From Cyclobacteriaceae bacterium (GTDB lineage: Bacteria > Bacteroidota > Bacteroidia > Cytophagales > Cyclobacteriaceae), in the NCBI GenBank assembly GCA_016787565.1, contig JAEUUG010000016.1, positions 306,335-370,334 on the forward strand: a stretch of 64,000 bases of DNA, given 5' to 3'. The notes beneath the pieces were generated by a model. The model saw nothing but the letters and a program-made list of their open reading frames with translations, did no database searches and was not told where the DNA came from. Position 1 is the stretch's first letter, and each line of letters starts with the position of its first letter. This document shows positions 11,201 to 19,359 of the stretch, in pieces. The position numbers and the translations under genes were made by a program.

Positions 11201-11316
11201 GGGAGTGCGGAGCCTTCCTGCTTATCGGTCACATTTCCGCTAACGGTTACCCTTTCGGTTTGCGCAAAGGAAAGCTGAACGGCAAGGAGAAGAATGATGA
11301 AGTATAATTTTCTCAT
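8251..11316 (-). CDS. SusC/RagA-family TonB-dependent outer-membrane transporter
   Basis: A 1021-residue SusC-type receptor. Order: signal peptide (1-19, ending SFAQ), carboxypeptidase-D regulatory-like β domain (about 22-95), plug domain beginning DVIVVGYGTQKKSQVTGAI with the SusC plug sequence and NGVILITTKRG, then a large β-barrel ending in a typical FNFNF C-terminus. It would import the ligand captured by the SusD partner. It is the first gene of the leftward unit, and the divergent gene at 11,508 starts 190 bases away. No ECF sigma/anti-sigma pair is next to it. Confidence 0.93.
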   Translation of the reverse strand: MRKLYFIILLLAVQLSFAQTERVTVSGNVTDKQEGSALPGVSILEKGTNNGTTTDVSGNYSISVSPEATLVFTFVGYTLQETPVNNRTTINIGLAQDSRQLEDVIVVGYGTQKKSQVTGAIASVDNKEFKDQPVTNLASSIQGRVSGLNVTTPSGTPGAGLLINIRGNNSPLYVVDGIPMISQSNSSLSTSFDTGGNVVGSGQNLSSISDINPNDIESIEILKDASAASIYGARAANGVILITTKRGKSGKPSINFNTYYGVQSISRPIEFMGSEEFVGLVNEARQNDLDKYNEDNTYFGDDFDPAILTDPLENFDLTGVNTNWLDEVTRAAPISNYELSLGGGNDKTKYFTSLSYFNQQGILIENFYDRINYRLNLDQKVNDKLTVGTSAFLAYSRNKRSFNDNTYTGIITNIVGASPLMPAYDENGDYTVFEDYQANWLSDNPMKSAKEIKALTTTTRILGTAYAEYAFTPQLKFRTSASADLTYTIDNQFKSPITADAEAVRGEAFEANYNNTTWLNENILSYTKDMSNNNLTLMGGFTLQKSVTNRNSITGQGFPSGGLENISSAASIVRASGTQTMWSLMSFLGRVNYSLHDKYLITATMRADGSSRFSKDNRFGYFPSASVAWRISQESFLQNASALSDLKLRVSYGLTGDQEIGDFQNISFYSPTRYYGIPGVRLRNIADPSLTWQENKMLNIGLDYDLFTGKISGSLEFFQSTKSKLLSQDAIPGTTGFPTITRNSGEIQNTGFEFSLNARIIDKNDFKWNLGFNFTTIKNEIKKLTNDGILVTAYSDLAPTHILKIGQPISSFWGVKYLGVDPDTGDPVYQDLDGDGDVDGDDSQIIGKAFPDAFGGLTNTFQYKKFDLSIFARYSFGNDVYNLIRPVYESLGYGNDGGLYSVYANNATTVRDRWRQPGDQTNTPRASFINANFYEGSSQFVEDGSFVRIQNVNFGYTFGGGKIFSSVRTYFEVQNLYVFSKYKGFDPEVSSTGGGSEFTAGIDYGAYPQARTFLVGFNFNF

Positions 11317-11370
11317 GCGGTTTTAGGGTTTAATGAAATTTAATTGGGTTAATAGGCAATTGAGCGGCAG

Positions 11371-11414
11371 TAAATTTGGATAAGTCAGATTATGACAAAA
11401 AGCCGTCAAATGTA
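11371..11414. promoter_or_regulatory. Candidate divergent Bacteroidota -7 elements
   Basis: The intergenic region between the SusC gene and the rightward gene at 11,508 contains two perfect TAnnTTTG boxes, the Bacteroidota -7 consensus: TAAATTTG on the + strand (11,371-11,378) and TACATTTG on the - strand (11,407-11,414). Neither has a well-spaced TTTG -33 box, so this is only a candidate. Confidence 0.3.
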
Positions 11415-11507
11415 TTTTAATGGCTTTTCAATGCTTTGGAAATCAATTGCTTAAGCCGCAATAAAATCTTTCGATACATTTGACTGTCAAATCTCTGTCA
11501 GAAGCCG

Positions 11508-12494
11508 ATGATTCCAATTAAAGTAAAAGATGCCATTGAGGCCAGCCCTGAGTTGAATGAGCAGTTGCTGGCAGCCGGACTGGGACTGGACTGGCGAAAA
11601 TTCAACCGCACTATTTTTGATTTTTTGGCAAGGCGCATAAACCGAAAAGTAACGCAACTGGCCATTGCACAGCCTTATCTTATTTCGGGAAAATTGATTG
11701 TGGGCAAAGATTTTCTGGAGCACCTGATACCGGAACAAAAACTCTCGAGTGATGATGCCGTTGCACAGCATTTGGTGGAACAAAAAAAACTCATCACCTG
11801 GATCAGCGGAAAGACACTGCATAGTTATTGGAATAAAGGAGAAGCGAAAGAAACAAAACTGAATGTACTACTAACGTACCTCAATATTCCGGTAATGGAG
11901 TGGGATGATTGGAAAAGTCCTTCATCCAACAGTCATCTCAAATTTACCCCTGTGAAGACTGTACGGAAAAATGCACAGCAGGATTTGATCAAGAATTATT
12001 ACCTCGGGAGTTATCATTTATACTACCAGAAATCAGATAACAGTAAAAACCTGGTCAAGGCCCCCTTTGTAATTGGTATTGATGAACGCGGACAAATTTT
12101 CGCTCAAACCCTCACCGAAGGTCATCCCTATCGCAGCAGCTTGATTGAATTGCGCGATGGCATACTCTATATTCATTGTGAAAACCAGGTGTTTGATGAA
12201 AAAGAAAATCATATTTTCAATGTGGGGAACGAAACAAATCCTGAAGTACTCTTTGGTGTATCCAACACCATCAGTGTAAAAAAGAAACAGGCCATTGGCA
12301 TTCGCAATGTTCTCGTTAGGCAAAAATCAATTTTTACGGAAAAAACTTTCGTTGAAAAAGAAATTGCCTTCGATGCCGTGAAGCTAAACGATGAAGAGAC
12401 AATTGTGTTAAAGTTTTTTCTGCAACAGACGGTTAACCTGATAAACTCTCAGCATTGTTGCCCGCTTTCGGTGCTGAAAGAAAAAGTAAAATAG
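11508..12494 (+). CDS. Conserved-looking protein of unknown function divergent from susCD
   Basis: 328 residues, no signal peptide and no transmembrane segment. The N-terminal ~120 residues are helical and end in TLHSYWNKGEAKETKLNVLLTYLNIPVMEWDDW, which resembles a compact DNA-binding-like helical domain. The remainder is β-rich (GIDERGQIFAQTLTEGHPYRSSLIELRDGILYIHCENQ). I do not recognise a named family. Its divergent position next to the susCD-led operon allows a role as a local regulator or sensor, but the sequence does not prove that. ATG 11,508 is the first in frame. Confidence 0.7.
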   Translation: MIPIKVKDAIEASPELNEQLLAAGLGLDWRKFNRTIFDFLARRINRKVTQLAIAQPYLISGKLIVGKDFLEHLIPEQKLSSDDAVAQHLVEQKKLITWISGKTLHSYWNKGEAKETKLNVLLTYLNIPVMEWDDWKSPSSNSHLKFTPVKTVRKNAQQDLIKNYYLGSYHLYYQKSDNSKNLVKAPFVIGIDERGQIFAQTLTEGHPYRSSLIELRDGILYIHCENQVFDEKENHIFNVGNETNPEVLFGVSNTISVKKKQAIGIRNVLVRQKSIFTEKTFVEKEIAFDAVKLNDEETIVLKFFLQQTVNLINSQHCCPLSVLKEKVK

Positions 12495-12502
12495 CGTTAG
12501 AA

Positions 12503-13087
12503 TTAGAATGGATTACTCTTTATCCATTGCTCAATGATACGGGGATAATGCACATACTCGAGTTGGTGAATTTTTTGTGCAATGTCATTCGGTGAGTCAT
12601 TCGGGGTAACAACACATTTCGATTGGTGTAGAATTTTTCCTTCATCGTATTGCTCATTCACCTCATGAATGGTAATTCCGGTTTCCGTATCACCGGAAGC
12701 CTTTACAGCCTCATGAACCTTCATTCCATACATACCCTTTCCGCCAAACTTCGGAAGTAAAGCCGGATGGATGTTGATGATCTTACCGGGAAAAGCACGT
12801 ATCAGGTATACCGGTACCAACCAAAGGAAGCCTGCCAGCACAACATGGGTAATTTCTTTTTCCTTCAACCACTCCAGCACAATTTCTGACTCACGCCACT
12901 GCTTACGATTAAATACCAGCGTTGGAATATGAAACTTCTTTGCCCGCTCCAGCGCATAAGCCTCTGGATTATTGCTCAGGAGTAAAACAACTTCAATGGA
13001 TGCATGACCTTGAAAGTATTTGAAGATTTCTTCTGCGTTACTTCCACTGCCGGAAGCAAAGATTGCGATACGCGATTGTGTACTCAT
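12503..13087 (-). CDS. purN: Phosphoribosylglycinamide formyltransferase
   Basis: PurN transfers the formyl group of 10-formyl-THF to GAR in purine synthesis. The protein shows the N-terminal IAIFASGSGSNAEEI phosphate-binding motif, the formyl-transfer segment INIHPALLPKFGGKGMYGMKVHEAV (catalytic Asn/His), and SGDTETGITIHEVNEQYDEGKIL with the catalytic Asp. About 194 residues from M7 (MSTQSR, start 13,087), the usual length; the open frame begins 18 bases earlier. The UbiA-type gene ends just upstream, so the two may be co-transcribed. Confidence 0.93.
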   Translation of the reverse strand: MSTQSRIAIFASGSGSNAEEIFKYFQGHASIEVVLLLSNNPEAYALERAKKFHIPTLVFNRKQWRESEIVLEWLKEKEITHVVLAGFLWLVPVYLIRAFPGKIINIHPALLPKFGGKGMYGMKVHEAVKASGDTETGITIHEVNEQYDEGKILHQSKCVVTPNDSPNDIAQKIHQLEYVHYPRIIEQWIKSNPF

Positions 13088-13107
13088 ACCTTGCAAAGAA
13101 AACAATT

Positions 13108-13974
13108 TTAAATGAAGGCCATGCTCAAAACACCAAAAAGCATAATCACTTTGCAGAACATACTCAGCCAGGCAAAATCCTTTTTCGTATCAGCCCTGAT
13201 TAGCCTCGCCAACAGCCACACGAGCGGAATGAAAAGAAAAATAAGAAAATACTCCAAGGGTAACTGGGAATAAAACTCGTTGAGCAGAAAAATGGTAATT
13301 GAAAAAAGTATCAAAATAAAATAGATGGCCATCTTGGTTTTACGCATACCCCAAATGATGGGAAGGGTTTTACATCCGAAGGTATTATCACCTTTCAGGT
13401 CTTCCATGTCTTTAATAATCTCCCGCACCAATGTCATGAAAAAAGCGAAGCTGGCATAGATAATAATCAATGCATTGCCGGAGCGATAGAACACATCGAC
13501 AATAATGATAGCCACCCCGGTAAGCAATGCCACCACAAAATTTCCAATAAAGGGCTGACGCTTGAGTTCATTCGAATAAAACCAAAGCAAAAATGCTGAA
13601 CCGATATTCATTACACCGATTTTCCAGTTCAGTAAAAAACCAATGGCAATTCCGGCTATGGACAACAAGGAATGAAAAAGCAGTGCGTACCTGCGGGTAA
13701 TGCTTTTGCCAATCACCACGCGGTCGGGTTTATTTACTAAATCTATCTTCACATCATAATAGTCATTGATAATGTAACCTGCTGCTGCAATTAGGGCAGT
13801 TGAAGAGGAGAGTAAAAACAACCTGAAATCGAAAATATGATGGCGGTCAATCAGCATGCCGGCCGTAAAATATTGCGCCAGCCCGATTATGAGCAGGTTC
13901 CAGAAGCGCGTGAGTTTCAGCAGCGATTCAACTCGATTTACCTTCGCCTTTGTAGCCATTCGTAGTTCAGACAA
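13108..13974 (-). CDS. UbiA-family prenyltransferase, possible (geranylgeranyl)glycerol-phosphate type
   Basis: A 288-residue membrane protein with about eight hydrophobic segments and both UbiA Asp-rich motifs: NDYYDVKIDLVNKPDR (about 71-86) and REIIKDMEDLKGD (about 185-197). The NKPDR-type first motif and overall length match bacterial homologues annotated as geranylgeranylglycerol-phosphate geranylgeranyltransferase. A PcrB-type prenylglyceryl-phosphate synthase is encoded 28 kb away (42,482), which would supply the substrate. The substrate assignment is therefore plausible but inferred; other UbiA substrates cannot be excluded. M6 is an alternative start. Confidence 0.82.
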   Translation of the reverse strand: MSELRMATKAKVNRVESLLKLTRFWNLLIIGLAQYFTAGMLIDRHHIFDFRLFLLSSSTALIAAAGYIINDYYDVKIDLVNKPDRVVIGKSITRRYALLFHSLLSIAGIAIGFLLNWKIGVMNIGSAFLLWFYSNELKRQPFIGNFVVALLTGVAIIIVDVFYRSGNALIIIYASFAFFMTLVREIIKDMEDLKGDNTFGCKTLPIIWGMRKTKMAIYFILILFSITIFLLNEFYSQLPLEYFLIFLFIPLVWLLARLIRADTKKDFAWLSMFCKVIMLFGVLSMAFI

Positions 13975-14019
13975 AAATAGGCAGGCTACTGGTAATTAAT
14001 GGGTTTTCGTCCATTTATA

Positions 14020-14094
14020 AATCAGGAGACTGCCTTACAATTTCCACTGCCGAAAGAATCCCCACAAGTAGCTTTTCTAAGACAGTCTCTGATT
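14020..14094. repeat. Long-arm inverted repeat between a TonB receptor and the UbiA gene
   Basis: AATCAGGAGACTGCCTTA (14,020-14,037) is answered by TAAGACAGTCTCTGATT (14,078-14,094), arms of 17-18 bases with two mismatched positions and a ~40-base loop. It lies directly after the TonB-receptor stop (14,097). It could form a transcript-end hairpin, though there is no U-tract on either side. Confidence 0.5.
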
Positions 14095-14096
14095 CC

Positions 14097-16547
14097 TTAA
14101 AACTTCAGACTAAGCATAACCATAAAATTTCTTCCGGCTTGCGGATAGTAAAAGTTTTCCCGGTAGGTTTCGCCTCCACCAAGATAGCCGTAAGTGTACC
14201 CGTTGGATTCGTATGCTGTATTGAAAATATTATTCAACAAAACACTCAAACCAATTTCTTTAATGAAGGATGGACGCCAGGTGTACCCAAACCGAATGTC
14301 ATTAACAAAATACGCATCAATGCTTCGGGCATCATTAGCGGTATTGTCCAGAAACTGCTTGCCAACATATTTGGTAAGCAAAGAAACCTCACCTCCCTTA
14401 AAAGGAGTATAAGAAAATACAGATCCGGCTATGATTGATGGTGAAAAGGAAATATCGATGTTCGTGTATTGGTTTTCTACCACAATATATTCATCAAAAT
14501 TCACTCCGTAGTCGTACAACACTTCTGTGAACTGCTTTATTTTATTCTGACTCAACGTAAAATTTGCACTCCACTGTAAACGGGAAGTGAATTTTACCAA
14601 TCCATCGACCTCAATTCCCATCCGGTAACTTTGATCGACATTGGTGCGCAGTGGAGCCCCTACATCGTTGAGTGCTCCGGTCAACACCAATTGATTTTTA
14701 TACTGCATCCAATAAAAATTAGTGTTGAGGGTAAATTTCTCCGACACGTTTCGGTAGCCAGCCTCAATGTTATGCAACGTTTCGGGTTTGGGTGAACTTC
14801 CGGGATTGTCAACAAAATCATCGCGTACCGGCTCACGGTTTGCTACACTGTATGAAGCATAAAGTTGCTGACGTGATGAAAGTGAATAGGTTAACCCAGT
14901 CTTTGGATTAAAAAAGTCGAAATTGGCATCAACATCAAGATTGTTCTGTCTGTTTTCAATGCCATTGGCGGTGTACCCGATTTTTCGATATTGAAGATCA
15001 ACAAAAGCATTCAGCGCATTGGCAAGTTGAACATTCGCCTTTAAAAATATATTGAAATCCTTTTTATCTCCCTTGTTGAAATAATATTGATATCCAATCG
15101 GCACGGTGCTTACCTGTGCCCAGATGATCTCACCAAAATGATCACCCACATAACGGTTCCAAGCTCCGCCAAAAACAACATTCCATTTGTCGTTCTCATA
15201 ATTCACCGAATACGTAATCCCATAAAAATCATTATCGAGCCAACGCCTGCGGATAATATCTGAACGGGTAATAATAGAATCACCGATTACTACCGGACTC
15301 AAACCATAGTTCAAAAACTTATCAGCATACCGATATTGTTCATAATAACCCCGGCCTTTGGTATAATGCAGTGCAGCATTGGCGGTTAGTGCTTCACTAA
15401 AACGTTGAGAGAAATGAAGTTGGTAATGATCCTGCCGGTAATCGTCCACTTCATCTTTATAGAGATAGGGATTAAACGTTCGGCTGTTGGAGTTCAGCAA
15501 ATTTTCAGTTTGTTCTTCATTCCATCCCTCATTCATAGCCGTGATGTACATGGCCTCCTCGTCATTGTTCAAGCGCGACTCCGGCACCCCGTACCAGCTT
15601 TGATACGTCCTTTCTTTTCCGCCAAACACAATGGCTTTCACCATGGTTTTGCCAGCATAAAAACCGGTTGCGAAATAATACGATTGCAAATCGGAGGATG
15701 CACGGTCAATAAATCCATCGGAAACAATTTTCGAAACACGACCATCCAGTACCCAATGATCGTTCAATAGTCCGGAGCCAAAACTCAACGTGTGCCGTCT
15801 TGTACCAAATGATCCTGCCGAGTTAGTTAGCTCAGCGTAAGGATTATCGTGACGGGTATTGGTTTGCACATTAATAGACGCTCCAAAAGCACCCGCTCCA
15901 TTGGTAGATGTTCCAACACCTCGTTGCACCTGAATGCTTTGTGAGGATGAAGCAATGTCAGGTATATCGACCCAAAAAGTTCCCAACGATTCGCTGTCGT
16001 TATACGGGATTCCGTTAATGGTTACGTTGATGCGGGTTGCATCGCTTCCGCGGATGCGAACACCGGTATAGCCTACTCCGGTGCCGGCATCTGACGTGGT
16101 GACTAGCGATGGCGTCCAGTTCAACAAGAAGGGTAAGTCCTGTCCGAAGTTTTGCTTCTGAAGAGTTTCTTTACTGAGATTGACGAAGGTAGTTGGTGTT
16201 TTGTCATTCGCCCGAGTGGCCAATACCACCACTTCATCGGTCATCACCGAAGTCTCCTCCAGTAAAATGACCAACGCTACATCACCTTGAAGGTGAACCT
16301 TCTCAATCTTGTCGGCATAACCGAGAAACTTTATCCGAAGCACCTGGTCACCATCGGTCAATCGGTCAATCATGAACCGGCCAGATTCATCAGACACATA
16401 CAACCGATTTGATCCCTCCACCTGAACGGTGGCACCTGAAAGCACGCGATTGTTTTTGTCATCGCGGATTACTCCACTGATGGAGTGTTGAGCAATACTG
16501 CTCAGCGACATGAGCAAAAACACTGTCGCCACTGAAAACTTTAACAT
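14097..16547 (-). CDS. TonB-dependent receptor under a TPP riboswitch, probable thiamine-compound uptake
   Basis: From ATG 16,547 (MLKFSVATVFLLMSLSSIAQ, a signal peptide) the product is 816 residues. It has a carboxypeptidase-regulatory-like domain (ISGVIRDDKNNRVLSGATVQV), a plug domain (NLSKETLQKQNFGQDLPFLLNWTPS, VRIRGSDATRINVTINGIP), and a barrel ending MVMLSLKF. The open frame extends 29 codons further, but those codons are the riboswitch, so the internal ATG is the start. Its family alone resembles iron-siderophore receptors. The riboswitch is the reason to assign thiamine or a precursor as ligand, as known for riboswitch-linked TonB receptors in Bacteroidota. Confidence 0.88.
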   Translation of the reverse strand: MLKFSVATVFLLMSLSSIAQHSISGVIRDDKNNRVLSGATVQVEGSNRLYVSDESGRFMIDRLTDGDQVLRIKFLGYADKIEKVHLQGDVALVILLEETSVMTDEVVVLATRANDKTPTTFVNLSKETLQKQNFGQDLPFLLNWTPSLVTTSDAGTGVGYTGVRIRGSDATRINVTINGIPYNDSESLGTFWVDIPDIASSSQSIQVQRGVGTSTNGAGAFGASINVQTNTRHDNPYAELTNSAGSFGTRRHTLSFGSGLLNDHWVLDGRVSKIVSDGFIDRASSDLQSYYFATGFYAGKTMVKAIVFGGKERTYQSWYGVPESRLNNDEEAMYITAMNEGWNEEQTENLLNSNSRTFNPYLYKDEVDDYRQDHYQLHFSQRFSEALTANAALHYTKGRGYYEQYRYADKFLNYGLSPVVIGDSIITRSDIIRRRWLDNDFYGITYSVNYENDKWNVVFGGAWNRYVGDHFGEIIWAQVSTVPIGYQYYFNKGDKKDFNIFLKANVQLANALNAFVDLQYRKIGYTANGIENRQNNLDVDANFDFFNPKTGLTYSLSSRQQLYASYSVANREPVRDDFVDNPGSSPKPETLHNIEAGYRNVSEKFTLNTNFYWMQYKNQLVLTGALNDVGAPLRTNVDQSYRMGIEVDGLVKFTSRLQWSANFTLSQNKIKQFTEVLYDYGVNFDEYIVVENQYTNIDISFSPSIIAGSVFSYTPFKGGEVSLLTKYVGKQFLDNTANDARSIDAYFVNDIRFGYTWRPSFIKEIGLSVLLNNIFNTAYESNGYTYGYLGGGETYRENFYYPQAGRNFMVMLSLKF

Positions 16548-16602
16548 AATAATTTTTGGTTTAAACCTGCAGCGCACAGGGGAATGCACCTGCTTACGTT
16601 TA

Positions 16603-16690
16603 ACCTTGCCTCCCTTCGTCCGCATTACCGGCATCAGGTTCCATGGGTATAATCTCAGCCCGTTTTGTTAAGGCACCCCTACTAAGCACT
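16603..16690 (-). promoter_or_regulatory. TPP riboswitch (THI element)
   Basis: Read leftward: AGTAGGGGTGCC ... GGGCTGAGAT-ATACCC ... GAACCTGAT-CCGGTAATGCGG-CGAAGGGAGGC. These are the conserved CUGAGA pyrimidine-sensing loop and the ACCUGAU...GAAGGGA pyrophosphate-sensing side of TPP riboswitches, in the correct order. The element ends about 55 bases before the TonB-receptor ATG. Repression of receptor synthesis when TPP is plentiful is the expected behaviour. Confidence 0.95.
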
Positions 16691-16863
16691 CGCGCTTTTG
16701 CGTGAATGATGCTGCAATAGTATGGCAGGAACCTGAATAAAAAAAGTTTTTTATTGAAGACGCTCAAATCGAGAATCCAGTAGTCCCTGATTTGCGGAGG
16801 AGTAAAATCTTCAGATTTTGACAGAACTCCGTTTACTTAAAAACTAATGCTTAACTTTCCTTC

Positions 16864-17358
16864 ATGTACCAAGCCAGTATCCACAATAAACTATTTGAAA
16901 TCGAATCAGATGATAACGGAATTCAGATAAACGGACAACCATTGCCGTGGGATATGATAACCGTAGCAGATGGATACTTCCACATTATACTGGATAAAAA
17001 AGGCTATCGCGCTGAGATCGTAAAAGCCGATGTTGAAACAAAAACCTTCGTTTTCAAGATTAACGGAAGAAATTATTCCGTTCACCTGAAAGATAAATTC
17101 GATTTACTACTCGAAAAAATGGGGCTTCACAGCGGAGTATCCGCAAAAGTTAACAACATCAAAGCCCCGATGCCCGGTCTTATTATCGACATGAAGGTAA
17201 AATCCGGTGACATGGTGAAAGCTGGTGACCCTCTCCTGATTCTGGAAGCGATGAAAATGGAAAATATTATCAAGTCGCCCGGTGAAGGAATGGTAAAATC
17301 CGTGAAAGCAAAAAAAGGTGACAGCGTAGAAAAAAATCAGATTATTATCGAGTTCTGA
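16864..17358 (+). CDS. Biotin carboxyl carrier protein of an acyl-CoA carboxylase
   Basis: 164 residues. The C-terminal ~70 residues form a biotinyl domain with the biotinylation motif ILEAMKMENII, lysine near 136, and the partner half APMPGLIIDMKVKSGDMVKAGD. The N-terminal half is the β-rich region seen in stand-alone carriers of acetyl- or propionyl-CoA carboxylase in Bacteroidota. Carboxylase subunits are not adjacent, so the partner enzyme is encoded elsewhere. ATG at 16,864 is preceded by an AT-rich leader. Confidence 0.88.
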   Translation: MYQASIHNKLFEIESDDNGIQINGQPLPWDMITVADGYFHIILDKKGYRAEIVKADVETKTFVFKINGRNYSVHLKDKFDLLLEKMGLHSGVSAKVNNIKAPMPGLIIDMKVKSGDMVKAGDPLLILEAMKMENIIKSPGEGMVKSVKAKKGDSVEKNQIIIEF

Positions 17359-17481
17359 TCCACCCTTAATCATCAGCCTGCTACCCGTTACCGAATCATC
17401 ATTCTGATTATTATCAGATTTAATTTCTTGATGCTTCTGAATATATTGCGGCCGGTTTACACGATCTAACAGCCAACCTTC

Positions 17482-18189
17482 ATGAAATACAAGCGCATTC
17501 TCCTGAAACTCAGCGGTGAAGCCCTGCAAGGCGGAACCAAGACCACGAACATTGATCCTGCCGTATTAGAACAGTATTCTGCCGAGATCAAAACCATTCG
17601 CGAACAAGGCGTGGAAATCGCAATTGTAATTGGGGGGGGGAACATTTTCAGGGGCGGTCAGGCTGAAGCTTTAGGTATTGATCGGGTGCAAGGCGATTAT
17701 ATGGGTATGTTGGCCACCGTAATCAATGCCATGGCCTTACAAAGCGCACTAGAACGACATGGAATGTATACCCGTTTGATGGCCGGTATTAAAATGGAAC
17801 AGGTTTGCGAACCCTTTATTCGCAGACGTGCCATCCGCCACCTCGAAAAGGGACGGATTGTGATTTTTGGGGCAGGCATCGGTAACCCCTACTTCACCAC
17901 CGATTCTACCGCCAGCCTACGCGCTATTGAAGTTCAGGCAAGCGTAGTATTAAAAGGAACACGGGTAGATGGCGTGTACACAAAAGACCCGGAGAAATTT
18001 CCGGATGCCGTTCGCTACGCTAAGCTGTCCTTCCAGGAGGCCTACGAGAAAAACCTCAACATTATGGACATGACTGCCTTCACGCTCTGTCAGGAAAATA
18101 AACTCCCCATCATCGTTTTTGATATGAACAAAAAAGGTAATCTGTTGAAGGTGGTGAATGGCGAAGAGGCCGGAACATTGATCAGCTGA
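17482..18189 (+). CDS. pyrH: UMP kinase
   Basis: A 235-residue amino-acid-kinase-fold protein: [12 protein letters not shown] at the N-terminus, [11 protein letters not shown] at about 50-60, [27 protein letters not shown] [19 protein letters not shown], and VDGVYTKDP. It phosphorylates UMP to UDP. It is followed 50 bases later by frr, the classical bacterial pair. A run of ten G residues (17,632-17,641) encodes the GGG of IGGGN. A glycine codon choice forming such a homopolymer in an essential gene is unusual; see findings. Confidence 0.96.
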   Translation: MKYKRILLKLSGEALQGGTKTTNIDPAVLEQYSAEIKTIREQGVEIAIVIGGGNIFRGGQAEALGIDRVQGDYMGMLATVINAMALQSALERHGMYTRLMAGIKMEQVCEPFIRRRAIRHLEKGRIVIFGAGIGNPYFTTDSTASLRAIEVQASVVLKGTRVDGVYTKDPEKFPDAVRYAKLSFQEAYEKNLNIMDMTAFTLCQENKLPIIVFDMNKKGNLLKVVNGEEAGTLIS

Positions 18190-18239
18190 TTTCTTGTGAA
18201 ATAAAGATTTTTATATTTGCCTCAAATTCATATTGACCT

Positions 18240-18794
18240 ATGGAAGAGATTGAATTATACCTTGACGAAGCAAAGGATCTCATGAGCAAAGCCTACACCC
18301 ATGTTGGTCATGAACTGACCAAGATCAGAGCAGGCAAAGCCAACCCCTCCATGCTGGATGGTATTTTGGTTTCGTACTATGGCGCTATGACACCACTACA
18401 TCAGGTAGCCTCGATGACGGCTCCGGATGCACGAACCATTTTCATTAAACCCTGGGAGAAGAGTACCATCCATGAAATTGAGAGGGCAATTCTGAATGCC
18501 AACCTGGGCCTCAATCCACAAAATGACGGGCAGCAGGTAATTATCAACATTCCTATGCTTACGGAGGAAAGAAGGAAACAACTGGTGAAGCAAGTGGCGC
18601 AAGAAGGCGAACATGGAAAAATAAGCGTGCGCACCATTCGGAAAGAAACAAACGAAAGCTTGAAAAAAATAAAAGGAGCCCCGGAGGATGACCTTAAAAA
18701 TGCCGAAGAGAAGGTTCAAAAACTTACCGATGAATTCATTGCCAAGATTGATGCTCTGTTGAAAAAGAAAGAGGTTGAAATCATGACGGTTTAG
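18240..18794 (+). CDS. frr: Ribosome recycling factor
   Basis: 184 residues, the normal RRF length, with the conserved RAGKANPSMLDGILVSYYG, KPWEKSTIHEIERAI and QVAQEGEHGKISVRTIRKE segments. RRF with EF-G splits post-termination ribosomes. It lies directly after pyrH and before a good rho-independent terminator, so pyrH-frr is probably one transcript. Confidence 0.97.
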   Translation: MEEIELYLDEAKDLMSKAYTHVGHELTKIRAGKANPSMLDGILVSYYGAMTPLHQVASMTAPDARTIFIKPWEKSTIHEIERAILNANLGLNPQNDGQQVIINIPMLTEERRKQLVKQVAQEGEHGKISVRTIRKETNESLKKIKGAPEDDLKNAEEKVQKLTDEFIAKIDALLKKKEVEIMTV

Positions 18795-18819
18795 TCAACA
18801 TCGTTTACCCAATCGAAAG

Positions 18820-18846
18820 ACCCAGCTTACAAGGCCGGGTTTTTTG
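18820..18846 (+). terminator. Rho-independent terminator after frr
   Basis: ACCCaGC-TTACAAG-GCcGGGT followed by TTTTT. It closes the pyrH-frr unit. Confidence 0.8.
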
Positions 18847-18914
18847 TTTTATAGAAAGAAAAAAGTACCGGCCCCTTTACTTAATTTAGAAGAAATAACA
18901 AGACCTCACCAGCC

Positions 18915-19334
18915 ATGCAAACTGAAAATTTTGGCGAACGTTTTAAACGCACCAGCAAAAAAGTCATGAAAAGAATTCTGCTACTACTTTTGATCATTGG
19001 AATTGCCACTTTTTCTTTTCTCTACTGGGGAACGCTGGAGGACGGCTATATGGCCGGTAAAATTCTGCGGGTCAGTAAGAAGGGAGTGATGTTTAAAACC
19101 TATGAAGGAAAGATTAATCTCGAAACATTTGGTGCCCTGAAGGGAGCGAGCCCCATTGCCGAGTCATTCGATTTCTCTGTGGAGAAAGATAACGAGGAAT
19201 TAATCCGTGAGCTAGAAGCCGTGGCACTCAGTGGCGAACGCGTGAATCTTCACTTCATCAAACGATATGCGCGCTTTCCGTGGCGGGGCGACACCAAATA
19301 CTTTGCCACGCGGGTGGAACGAACAAAGGAATAA
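18915..19334 (+). CDS. Small single-pass membrane protein of unknown function
   Basis: 139 residues. One transmembrane helix near 20-38 (RILLLLLIIGIATFSFLYW) follows a basic N-terminus. A soluble β-rich part begins at GKILRVSKKGVMFKTYEGKINLETF and contains the short motifs SFDFSV and VNLHFIKRYARFPWRGDTKYF. Proteins of this size and pattern are common in Bacteroidota and have sometimes been annotated as 6-phosphogluconate dehydrogenase; nothing in the sequence supports that enzyme activity. Function unknown. Confidence 0.75.
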   Translation: MQTENFGERFKRTSKKVMKRILLLLLIIGIATFSFLYWGTLEDGYMAGKILRVSKKGVMFKTYEGKINLETFGALKGASPIAESFDFSVEKDNEELIRELEAVALSGERVNLHFIKRYARFPWRGDTKYFATRVERTKE

Positions 19335-19359
19335 TGTCTCGTAAATCATCTATGCCAGC

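Noticed and set aside
16548..16634. N-terminal extension of the TonB receptor
   Set aside because: These codons lie in the riboswitch and its leader, and a proper signal peptide starts at 16,547.
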